From positions 1-8,168 of the forward strand of contig CAMPGT010000178.1 of the NCBI GenBank assembly GCA_946885665.1: DNA of 8,168 nt, given 5' to 3'. The stretch is from an uncultured Chitinophagaceae bacterium. Its GTDB lineage: Bacteria; Bacteroidota; Bacteroidia; Chitinophagales; Chitinophagaceae. The position numbers and the translations under genes are program-made. A model generated the notes under the pieces. The model searched no databases. It was not told the DNA's origin and saw only the letters and a list, made by a program, of their open reading frames with translations. Shown here one piece after another: positions 1 to 5,480 of the stretch (position 1 is its first letter; each line of letters begins with the position of its first letter).

Positions 1-608
1 GTATGGGAATGGCCATACCGGTGATAGCAGGGACCACCAATTTCCTCATGACGTTTAAGGGTGCATGGTACAAGGTGAAGGACAGCTACACGCTCCCGTT
101 TTTCCTGGTTGGCATCATCTTCTATTTTACCGGCTCGATGCAGGGAACGGCTGAAGCTTTCAGAAGCACCAACCTGATATGGCACTTCACCGATTTTACG
201 GTGGCGCATTCTCACCTCACCATGTATGGCATTATTAGCTTTTTTCTTTGGGCGGGTATGTATGCCATCGTGCCGCGCCTTACAGGTAAGGAAGCGCCGC
301 AGATTTACATTGGCGCCCATTTCTGGCTGGCGCTCATCGGGTTGCTCTTTTACACGATACCGCTTATGTATGGCAGTACGCTCAAAGGATGGATGTGGCT
401 GCAGGGCAAGCCGTTTATCGAGGGAGTGGTGATGATGGCGCCGTATTGGCTATGGCGCGCCATTGGCGGCAGCCTGATGTGGCTCGCACATATCTTCTTC
501 GCATACAACCTGTATAGAATGATTGCCAGAAAAGAACCGGCCGACGTGCGCGACATCGCCATCAGCAAACTCGATGCCAACAAGGCCAGCGTTGAACCCA
601 TTGTATAA
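1..608 (+). CDS. ccoN: cbb3-type cytochrome c oxidase subunit I, C-terminal part (5' end outside window)
   Basis: This is the catalytic heme-copper subunit of a cbb3-type terminal oxidase, which reduces O2 to water in the inner membrane and pumps protons. The frame is open from the window edge, so the Met at base 3 is internal and about 201 residues are visible. The segment has several hydrophobic helices. The stretch VAHSH (visible residues 67-71) matches the His-x-His pair of subunit I whose two histidines bind the high-spin and low-spin hemes. The lead-in (NFLMTFKGAWYKVKD ... FYFTGSMQGT ... WHFTDFTVAHSH) follows the CcoN family pattern rather than the aa3 pattern. The CuB histidines and the cross-linked Tyr would lie upstream, outside the window. 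The C-terminus (about residue 175 on) is a short polar cytoplasmic tail. The next gene, ccoO-like, starts 18 bases after the TAA, which supports a single operon. The family call is firm; the exact subtype is inferred. Confidence 0.93.
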   Translation, partial: MGMAIPVIAGTTNFLMTFKGAWYKVKDSYTLPFFLVGIIFYFTGSMQGTAEAFRSTNLIWHFTDFTVAHSHLTMYGIISFFLWAGMYAIVPRLTGKEAPQIYIGAHFWLALIGLLFYTIPLMYGSTLKGWMWLQGKPFIEGVVMMAPYWLWRAIGGSLMWLAHIFFAYNLYRMIARKEPADVRDIAISKLDANKASVEPIV

Positions 609-626
609 GCAGATTATTAAAACGAC

Positions 627-1631
627 ATGGAACTATTCGACAACCATAAAAAACTTTTTGCAACCGCTACCCTCTTCTTCATTGGGTTAACCATCCTGGT
701 GGCCATACTGCCCGCGATCAATAACCAAAACAACAATGCACCCCTGCCCGGTGCAACACCACTGAGCGCCGACGCGGTAAAGGGGAAAGCCGTATTCGTG
801 GCCAACGGATGTGTGGCGTGCCACACGCAACAGGTACGCAATGTGGAGATGGACAGGATATGGGGATCGCGACCCAGCATCGCCGCCGATTATGCAGCAA
901 ACGTACGCACAGACACATGGCGGAACACAGCCACGCTCATGGGGACCGAACGTACCGGCCCCGATCTAACAGACATAGGCAACCGACAACCGGGAAAAGA
1001 ATGGAACCTGGTGCATTTGTACAACCCGCGCATCGTTGTGAAAGAATCAATTATGCCCGCCTATCCCTGGCTGTTCTCCACTAAAAAGAATCCTTCGAAA
1101 ACAGATGTTGTGGTGAATGTGCCGGCTGCTTACGCCGACACCAGCAAAGGAAAAGTAATAGCAAGTGCCGACGCACTGCACCTGGTAGCTTACCTGCAAT
1201 CGCTGAAGCAAACAAAGTTGCCGGACGGCTCGCCCGCACCGGACTTCTTATACCCTCAAGAAGAAAAGAAAGCCGCAGAGGGCGATGCTCCTGCAGTAGA
1301 TGGCAAAGCGATCTTCACCGCAAGCTGTCAAAGCTGCCACCAGGCGACTGGTGAGGGATTGCCCGGCGCCTTCCCGCCGTTGAAGGGAAGTTCGGTTGTT
1401 GAGTCGGATAACCTCGAATTATATGTGGACATTATCATGAACGGATATGACGCCCGCGCAGAGTATGGCGTTATGCCTGCCGTGGGCACCAACATGAATT
1501 TCACGGAAAATGAAGTGGCGGCACTAATCAATTATGAACGGACAAGTTGGGGCAACAAAGGAAAAACGGTTACGCCGGAACAAGTAAAACCCATACTCGA
1601 CCTGATAAAACTCAAGCAGGAAAGCAAATAA
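627..1631 (+). CDS. ccoO: diheme CcoO-type cytochrome c subunit of cbb3 oxidase, with extra C-terminal cytochrome c domain
   Basis: This membrane-anchored cytochrome c should carry electrons to CcoN. Residues about 10-30 form one N-terminal membrane anchor. The CcoO domain follows: heme-c motif CVACH (C62, C65, H66) in the context GCVACHTQQVRN, then RTGPDL (109-114) and MPAYPWL (143-149), where M143 is the expected axial ligand. All of these match the CcoO family. After a low-complexity linker (about 200-224) there is a second cytochrome c domain with CQSCH (C234, C237, H238), FPPLKGS, and MPAVG (M283), ending in NYERTSWGN as in soluble class I cytochrome domains. At 334 residues it is clearly longer than a standalone CcoO (around 200). 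It may therefore combine the roles of CcoO and CcoP, since no separate ccoP follows in the window. The role substitution is inference; both heme motifs are seen directly. Confidence 0.92.
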   Translation: MELFDNHKKLFATATLFFIGLTILVAILPAINNQNNNAPLPGATPLSADAVKGKAVFVANGCVACHTQQVRNVEMDRIWGSRPSIAADYAANVRTDTWRNTATLMGTERTGPDLTDIGNRQPGKEWNLVHLYNPRIVVKESIMPAYPWLFSTKKNPSKTDVVVNVPAAYADTSKGKVIASADALHLVAYLQSLKQTKLPDGSPAPDFLYPQEEKKAAEGDAPAVDGKAIFTASCQSCHQATGEGLPGAFPPLKGSSVVESDNLELYVDIIMNGYDARAEYGVMPAVGTNMNFTENEVAALINYERTSWGNKGKTVTPEQVKPILDLIKLKQESK

Positions 1632-1638
1632 TATTCGG

Positions 1639-1911
1639 ATGAAGAAAGCAGCACTCACTATAGCTTGTATGGCAGCCGCGTTCCGGAGCATCGCGTGCGA
1701 TGTATGCGAACGGCAGCAGCCCAAATTATTAAAGGGCATCACGCATGGCGCGGGTCCCGAAAGCCAATGGGACTATTTTATTGTTGCCGGGATGGCGGCA
1801 GTTGTTGTGGTCACCCTTTTCTTTTCGGTGAAATGGCTGGTACGCCCCGGCGAACAATCGGCACAGCATATTAAAAGAAGCATTTTAAATAACCGGCAAG
1901 ATGAGCGATAA
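1639..1911 (+). CDS. small CxxC membrane protein of the cbb3 oxidase operon, function unknown
   Basis: This 90-residue protein starts 7 bases after the upstream cytochrome gene and overlaps the next gene by 11 bases, so it is almost certainly co-translated with the oxidase. Residues 1-19 form a short hydrophobic N-terminus that could be a signal peptide or a first helix. CDVC (C20, C23) follows, then a loop with QQPKLLKGITHGAGPESQWDY (27-46), a second hydrophobic segment (about 47-65) and a basic tail. The Cys pair just outside the membrane, with nearby His36, could bind copper or heme or act as a thiol pair. I do not recognise a named family. CcoQ, CcoS and CcoH are similarly small, but I see no sequence match to any of them. 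A role in assembly or as an accessory subunit is inferred from position only. Confidence 0.8.
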   Translation: MKKAALTIACMAAAFRSIACDVCERQQPKLLKGITHGAGPESQWDYFIVAGMAAVVVVTLFFSVKWLVRPGEQSAQHIKRSILNNRQDER

Positions 1912-2305
1912 AAGCGTCATATTCATTTTTGTTGACGAAGACACGAAACCCATTGCGAAGGTTTTGTCGCCGGTAAGCTTTGAGCTGGATACGCGCAAAC
2001 TCGTGGATGGGCGTCACACGCTGAAGATCGTCAGTAAGGACCCTACCGGCAAAGAAGGCGTAAGGATCATCCCCTTTGAAGTTCGCAATGGCCCGGCCAT
2101 TGCCATCGAGGGACTGAAAGAGAATGCAGTGGTGGACGGGGTTCTTCCCATTATGATCAATGCTTACGGCAAAGGCGACCAGAAATCTTTTTTGATAGAA
2201 GGAAGTGAAACGCCGCAGAGCATCCCTGCATGGGTGTGGGTACTCATCATCAGCTTTGGCGGCTGGGCGCTTTTTTATCTCGTGCGATATTTTTCGATGT
2301 CGTAA
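1901..2305 (+). CDS. C-terminally membrane-anchored beta-sandwich-like protein of the oxidase operon, function unknown
   Basis: This is the last gene of the oxidase operon (134 residues). Its ATG lies inside the end of the previous gene (overlap ATGAGCGATAA), a sign of translational coupling. It has no signal peptide. Residues about 5-100 alternate polar and hydrophobic residues as in a beta-sandwich; DGRHTLKIVSKDPTGKEG (37-54) resembles the strand-turn pattern of bacterial Ig-like or fibronectin-like domains. A single hydrophobic helix (about 110-128, WVWVLIISFGGWALFYLV) anchors the C-terminus, leaving a six-residue tail. The topology cannot be settled from the sequence. It could be a structural subunit that stabilises the CcoN/CcoO complex, by analogy with single-helix accessory subunits of other oxidases, but this is inference. 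I cannot name the family. Confidence 0.78.
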   Translation: MSDKSVIFIFVDEDTKPIAKVLSPVSFELDTRKLVDGRHTLKIVSKDPTGKEGVRIIPFEVRNGPAIAIEGLKENAVVDGVLPIMINAYGKGDQKSFLIEGSETPQSIPAWVWVLIISFGGWALFYLVRYFSMS

Positions 2306-2341
2306 ATGCTGTTGTTATGAGTGCCTGCCATTTTAATCCGG

Positions 2342-2349
2342 TAACTTTG
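2342..2349 (+). promoter_or_regulatory. candidate Bacteroidota -7 promoter box (TAACTTTG)
   Basis: TAACTTTG matches the TAnnTTTG consensus recognised by the Bacteroidota primary sigma factor. It lies 19 bases upstream of the ATG at 2369, giving a short leader. A matching TTTG or TTG -33 box at the usual 19-21 base spacing is not evident, so only the -7 element is supported. Confidence 0.45.
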
Positions 2350-2368
2350 AGTGATTAAATTCATTTGT

Positions 2369-2701
2369 ATGAGCAGCAACCCATCCAGAAGATACAGTTA
2401 TGACACGTTGAGCCAGGCCGTAGATGATCTTATCAGGCGTGGTTATACAACGGATTTTTTGTTGGAGGAAGGAAAAGAATGCCTCATCTGCAACAGTCAG
2501 TCACTCGAATTGTCGCCGGATGATTTTCAGATCGATGAAGTACACCGCTTTGAAGGAATGACCGATCCGGCAGATGAAAGTATTGTGTTTGCGGTTTCAT
2601 CGCCGAAACACGATGTAAAGGGCCTTGTGATCAACAGTTTTGGAGCAGACTTTGGATACCGTTCGTCCAAATTGGTTGAGCATTTAACAAAGCATCTATA
2701 G
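2369..2701 (+). CDS. small conserved Bacteroidota protein (often labelled phosphoribosylpyrophosphate synthetase, function unknown)
   Basis: I chose the ATG at 2369 (110 residues, starting MSSNPSRRYSYDTLSQAV) over the in-frame GTG at 2351. The ATG gives the expected family start, and the GTG lies almost at the predicted transcription start. The pattern YDTLSQAVDDLIRRGYTTDF ... CLICNSQSLELSPDDFQIDEVHRFEGMTDPADESIVFAVSS ... KGLVINSFG fits a short protein common in Bacteroidota genomes. That family is widely labelled as a PRPP synthetase, but it is about a third of the length of a real PRPP synthetase and shows no PRPP-binding loop, so that activity should not be assumed. Two cysteines (CLIC, residues about 39-42) could bind a metal. 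The gene appears to be monocistronic and converges on the Usp gene with 4 bases between the two stop codons. Confidence 0.82.
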   Translation: MSSNPSRRYSYDTLSQAVDDLIRRGYTTDFLLEEGKECLICNSQSLELSPDDFQIDEVHRFEGMTDPADESIVFAVSSPKHDVKGLVINSFGADFGYRSSKLVEHLTKHL

Positions 2702-2705
2702 ACCC

Positions 2706-3182
2706 CTATTTTTGTTCGATAGACCTGGTAGGAATAATAAATACAGGTATTGTCGTGTTATGCAAAACTTTTTCTGCAACGCTTCCTATTAATATCTTTT
2801 CCAGGCCGCGCCTGCTGTGGGTACCCATAACGATAATGTCGGCCTTTAATTCGGCTGCAGTGTCAATGATCGTTTGACCATAATCGCCGTTTCGCGTTAC
2901 TGTTTGAATGTTATCGCCCCCCAGGTGTTGCTTTGATTTTTCCAGGTAAGCTTCTGCCACGTTTTTTAGTTCGGAGGTTGCGTTGGTTTGCAGCATATCG
3001 AGGCTGGTAAAGCCACCAAATCCCATTATGGGTGAGTAATCGATGGAGGAGTAGTAAGAAATGTCGGATATCACGTGCAGCAGCACTGCCTGTGCGTTCA
3101 TTGCATTGGCGAGCGCATAGCCTGCTTCTGCCAGTTTTTTTGCGCTGGGATTGTAATCGAGTGCGATTAATACTTTTTTCAT
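2706..3182 (-). CDS. universal stress protein (UspA family)
   Basis: This is a 158-residue single-domain universal stress protein, a cytoplasmic nucleotide-binding alpha/beta protein linked to survival under stress and starvation. It begins with the typical strand MKKVLIALDYNPSAKKLAEAGYALA (Asp9 is the usual adenine-side residue) and has the family's central LLHVISD strand (34-40). The C-terminal nucleotide loop is MGTHSRRGLEKILIGSVAEKVL (119-140). The consensus is Gx2Gx9G(S/T); the second Gly is replaced by Ser here (GTHS), as in many Bacteroidota members, while the final GS (133-134) is kept, so ATP binding remains plausible. The gene lies downstream of, and on the same strand as, the secreted helical protein and the TMEM175 homologue, but a 99-base gap suggests that it has its own promoter. 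The family call is firm; its specific role is not known. Confidence 0.94.
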   Translation of the reverse strand: MKKVLIALDYNPSAKKLAEAGYALANAMNAQAVLLHVISDISYYSSIDYSPIMGFGGFTSLDMLQTNATSELKNVAEAYLEKSKQHLGGDNIQTVTRNGDYGQTIIDTAAELKADIIVMGTHSRRGLEKILIGSVAEKVLHNTTIPVFIIPTRSIEQK

Positions 3183-3271
3183 GACGTATGATTTTCGGTT
3201 GTTTCAGGCTTGTTCCCCCGGTTAATTCCCCTTCACAATAGTAAAGGTCGTGGATATCTTTGAGACCAAAC

Positions 3272-3285
3272 CTGACGCCGGTCAG
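3272..3285 (-). terminator. weak hairpin overlapping the stop codon of the upstream - strand gene
   Basis: CTGAC and GTCAG arms (5 bp, four-base loop) overlap the stop codon of the gene ending at 3282. A short TTT run follows on the - strand. With a small stem and a poor U-tract, it is at best an inefficient terminator. Confidence 0.25.
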
Positions 3286-3614
3286 TTTTCAGCGGGCTGC
3301 GCATTGGATTCCTCCATTTTCCGCTGTTTTTTCTCGAGGGCCTTCACCTGCCTTTCCTTTTTCCTTCGTTGCCTTTCGGCTTTCTTTTCGGCCCTGCGTA
3401 ACTGCTTCTCATTCTTTTTTATTTTACGCTCGGCGCGCTCGAGTTTCTTATCTCTCCTGTCGATGTTCTTTTGAATCGCGTTGATCGCTTTTTGGTCCTT
3501 GCCGGATACGGATGCTGCATTCTGCGCATCAAGGGTGTCCGTTTGAGCGTATCCGGTAGCTGCAGCCAGCAGGAAAAATGTCGCAACTGCTATAAAGATG
3601 ATTGGTTTTTTCAT
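3282..3614 (-). CDS. small exported, highly basic alpha-helical (coiled-coil or single-helix) protein
   Basis: I chose the ATG at 3614, which gives a 110-residue protein with a clean signal peptide (MKKPIIFIAVATFFLLAAATGYA, cleavage near 23/24). An in-frame TTG three codons upstream adds nothing. After a short acidic-neutral stretch (24-40), residues about 41-101 are almost entirely K, R, E, Q and A, with blocks such as RRDKKLERAERKIKKNEKQLRRAEKKAERQRRKKERQ. This pattern is typical of an extended coiled coil or a stable ER/K single helix, and the mature protein is strongly basic. I know of no named family with an assigned function. Such proteins may bind polyanions such as the cell surface, LPS or DNA, but this is speculative. 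The gene begins 35 bases after the TMEM175-family gene on the same strand and is probably co-transcribed with it. Confidence 0.75.
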   Translation of the reverse strand: MKKPIIFIAVATFFLLAAATGYAQTDTLDAQNAASVSGKDQKAINAIQKNIDRRDKKLERAERKIKKNEKQLRRAEKKAERQRRKKERQVKALEKKQRKMEESNAQPAEN

Positions 3615-3649
3615 AGGGTACAATCACTAAAAATTCGTGCCACGGTTTT

Positions 3650-4237
3650 TCATTCACTCTTTTCTTCGGTAATTGTGCGTTCGATGCGCTTGTCGGGTAC
3701 GAGCCACAACAGGGCAACGGCTACGTAGATGCCTTCCGACACCCATTCGTTAAAAAACGCCGCTGCCATGGCAGCTATATAAAACAGCGGAGATAACTTA
3801 CCTTTCAAATCCCTGCCAACCGCTTTGGCAAGCTGTGAATTTCTCCCGTGCTTGTGAACTATCTGCTGCTGCAAAAGAAAATACGCAATCGCCGCCATCA
3901 GCAAAACAAATCCATAAAGCACGAGCGGTAGAGTTGTAAAATGATTTTCTCCCATCCAGGCCGTCGTAAAAGGAATCAGCGAAAGCCAGAATAGCAGGTG
4001 CAGGTTCGCCCACAAAATTCTCCCGTTCACCTGTTTAACGGTGGAGAGCATGTGGTGATGGTTATTCCAGTATATGCCAACGTAAATAAAGCTTACCACA
4101 TAACTGATGAATGCGGGCAGGAGCGGCAGGAGCGCAGAGAAATCGGTTCCATGCGGCGCTTTAAGCTCCAGCACCATAATTGTGATGATAATGGCAATAA
4201 CGCCATCGCTGAAAGCTTCCAACCTTGCCTTATTCAT
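3650..4237 (-). CDS. TMEM175-family (DUF1211) potassium channel homologue
   Basis: This 195-residue protein has about six hydrophobic helices (roughly 13-25, 38-57, 75-95, 104-125, 150-163 and 168-182). It begins with the family hallmark RxxxFSDG (R5, F9, S10, D11, G12) followed by VIAIIITIMVLELK, and helix 2 ends in YWNNHHHM (56-63), another conserved feature of bacterial TMEM175 proteins. Bacterial members are tetrameric K+ leak channels in the inner membrane with one six-helix repeat per subunit, which this length fits. The start MNKARLEAFSDG is at the usual family position. The gene is transcribed away from the peptidase gene across a 148-base divergent region and is followed by the small secreted helical protein after 35 bases. 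The family is clear; ion selectivity and physiological role here are inferred. Confidence 0.92.
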   Translation of the reverse strand: MNKARLEAFSDGVIAIIITIMVLELKAPHGTDFSALLPLLPAFISYVVSFIYVGIYWNNHHHMLSTVKQVNGRILWANLHLLFWLSLIPFTTAWMGENHFTTLPLVLYGFVLLMAAIAYFLLQQQIVHKHGRNSQLAKAVGRDLKGKLSPLFYIAAMAAAFFNEWVSEGIYVAVALLWLVPDKRIERTITEEKSE

Positions 4238-4385
4238 AAACGTGAATTGTGAAAGAGATTTTTGGGTTCGGCGGTTAAGGTAGAACTTTATCGCAAATTT
4301 TTTTAAACTACCGTAACCTTTACCTATATCCTTCGTATAAGCACAAGTACCGGTTCAATACAAAAACATCGCTTAACTACTGTTT
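4238..4385. other. divergent intergenic region between TMEM175 homologue and peptidase genes
   Basis: These 148 AT-rich bases must hold the promoters for both flanking genes. A TTTTTTTAAA tract sits near 4300-4309, and a degenerate -7-like stretch (TATATCCTTCG, 4325-4335) lies 50 bases before the + strand ATG. No perfect TAnnTTTG box or clear operator is visible on either strand. Confidence 0.4.
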
Positions 4386-5420
4386 ATGCGTTTCATTACT
4401 GTTGTTGCACAATATGCAGTCGGACCACTGCTAATATGTTTTCATCTGTGTGCTTTTACGCAAACGGGTATTCCGCTAACCAACCTTACCGGTAAATATG
4501 ACCTGGAAGGAGGAGCCGGCTCCATTCAGTTTACGGTAAAAAACAACGAACTGTTTCTCATCACCGCGGGCAACCCCGTTCAGAAAATGGAACGCACTGG
4601 TCCGAACAGTTACAGATCAGCCGTCATGAAGCAGGATATATTCACCTTCTCGCATGGCAATGCCGATACGATCGAATTAACTGTCAATGGCTTTCAGGGA
4701 AACATCAAGGGAAGAAAAGTATCGGGCGAGGCCCAGGATTATTCTTCGGCAATGGATACGCTGCTCACGAAAAGAAAATCGAGCCGGCATTTCGAATTCT
4801 GGTACAGCGAAAGGGACGCACGCTTCATCGATTCACTTGCATCTCATCTGGAAAAACGCTACGATTCAGTGCTGCAGGATTTTAAGTTAAACAGCCTTCC
4901 GATGATTAAAGTGAAGATTTATCCCGATTTGAAAAGCTTTCATCTCTCCATAAATCATCCTGATGCGCCCGGCCAGGTGTTGGCAACGGCATTCGGCAAG
5001 GATGAATTCCGGATGGTTTCGCCCGCGCAGGGCGGAGACGAACTGATGCAGTTCATCTCCCACGAATTTGTGCATTGTGTTCATTTGAATATCGATTACT
5101 CACCCAATAATCCCCGGTGGTTGTGGGAAGGCGTGGCGATGTACGAATCGGGATGGTTTATGGACCCACGGCAGATCGATGCGATAAAGAACAGGCAATT
5201 TCCTTCGTTGCAAACGATGGGTAACGGACTGGAATACATGCTTGGCTACGTGATTATCGAAGCCATCGAAGAGCTGTGGGGATTTGATGCCGTGCTCGGC
5301 TTGGTAAAAAACCGCGGTGATGTTGCGAAAGTGCTGAACCTGGAAAATGATGAATTTGAAAAGAAGGTGTTTGAGCATATCTACAGCAAATACATTTCAT
5401 CCTCTGAAATACACGATTGA
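4386..5420 (+). CDS. exported gluzincin-type metalloprotease-like protein with DUF3471-like N-terminal domain
   Basis: This 344-residue protein begins with a hydrophobic export signal (about 1-24, ...LICFHLCAFTQ). Residues about 33-115 (LTGKYDLEGGAGSIQFTVKNNELFLITAGNPVQKMERTGPNSY...) look like the small beta domain (DUF3471-like) often appended to serine hydrolases and other exported Bacteroidota proteins. Residues about 135-335 resemble the peptidase MA/M61-like fold. They include the zinc motif HEFVH (H226, E227, H230) and, 18 residues on, RWLWEGVAMYESG, where E248 is the likely third zinc ligand. A periplasmic or surface zinc peptidase is therefore likely; the substrate is unknown. The combination of a DUF3471-like domain with an MA-type peptidase is less common than with beta-lactamase-like enzymes. 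The next gene, another exported protein, starts 60 bases downstream. The motif call is strong; the N-terminal domain assignment is moderate. Confidence 0.85.
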   Translation: MRFITVVAQYAVGPLLICFHLCAFTQTGIPLTNLTGKYDLEGGAGSIQFTVKNNELFLITAGNPVQKMERTGPNSYRSAVMKQDIFTFSHGNADTIELTVNGFQGNIKGRKVSGEAQDYSSAMDTLLTKRKSSRHFEFWYSERDARFIDSLASHLEKRYDSVLQDFKLNSLPMIKVKIYPDLKSFHLSINHPDAPGQVLATAFGKDEFRMVSPAQGGDELMQFISHEFVHCVHLNIDYSPNNPRWLWEGVAMYESGWFMDPRQIDAIKNRQFPSLQTMGNGLEYMLGYVIIEAIEELWGFDAVLGLVKNRGDVAKVLNLENDEFEKKVFEHIYSKYISSSEIHD

Positions 5421-5470
5421 TACAGGCAGCAGTTGCGGGCGGAACTGTTCAAACGCAGTTTTGCGGAAAT

Positions 5471-5477
5471 TACATTG
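5471..5477 (+). promoter_or_regulatory. degenerate -7-like box (TACATTG) next to a start codon
   Basis: TACATTG is one base short of TAnnTTTG and ends three bases before the ATG at 5481. It would give an almost leaderless transcript. No -33 box is clear and the gene may instead be transcribed from upstream, so this is weak. Confidence 0.2.
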
Positions 5478-5480
5478 CTG

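Noticed and set aside
809..1084. Frame of 91 codons inside the CcoO-type gene
   Set aside because: The overlapping frame carries both cytochrome motifs and clear family matches, so this one is a shadow.
2361..2373. Shared string CATTTGTATGAG at the starts of the 2369 gene and the toxin gene
   Set aside because: A 12-base match between two places in a window this size is expected by chance; the surrounding bases do not extend it.
2706..3182. Loss of ATP binding in the Usp protein because of Gly to Ser in the Gx2G motif
   Set aside because: The GTHS form is common in Bacteroidota Usp proteins and the terminal GS is intact, so loss of binding is not supported.
3250..3484. Two overlapping + strand frames rich in Phe, Ser and Leu
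   Set aside because: They are antisense to the K/R/E-rich helical protein; the low-complexity sense codons create open complementary frames.
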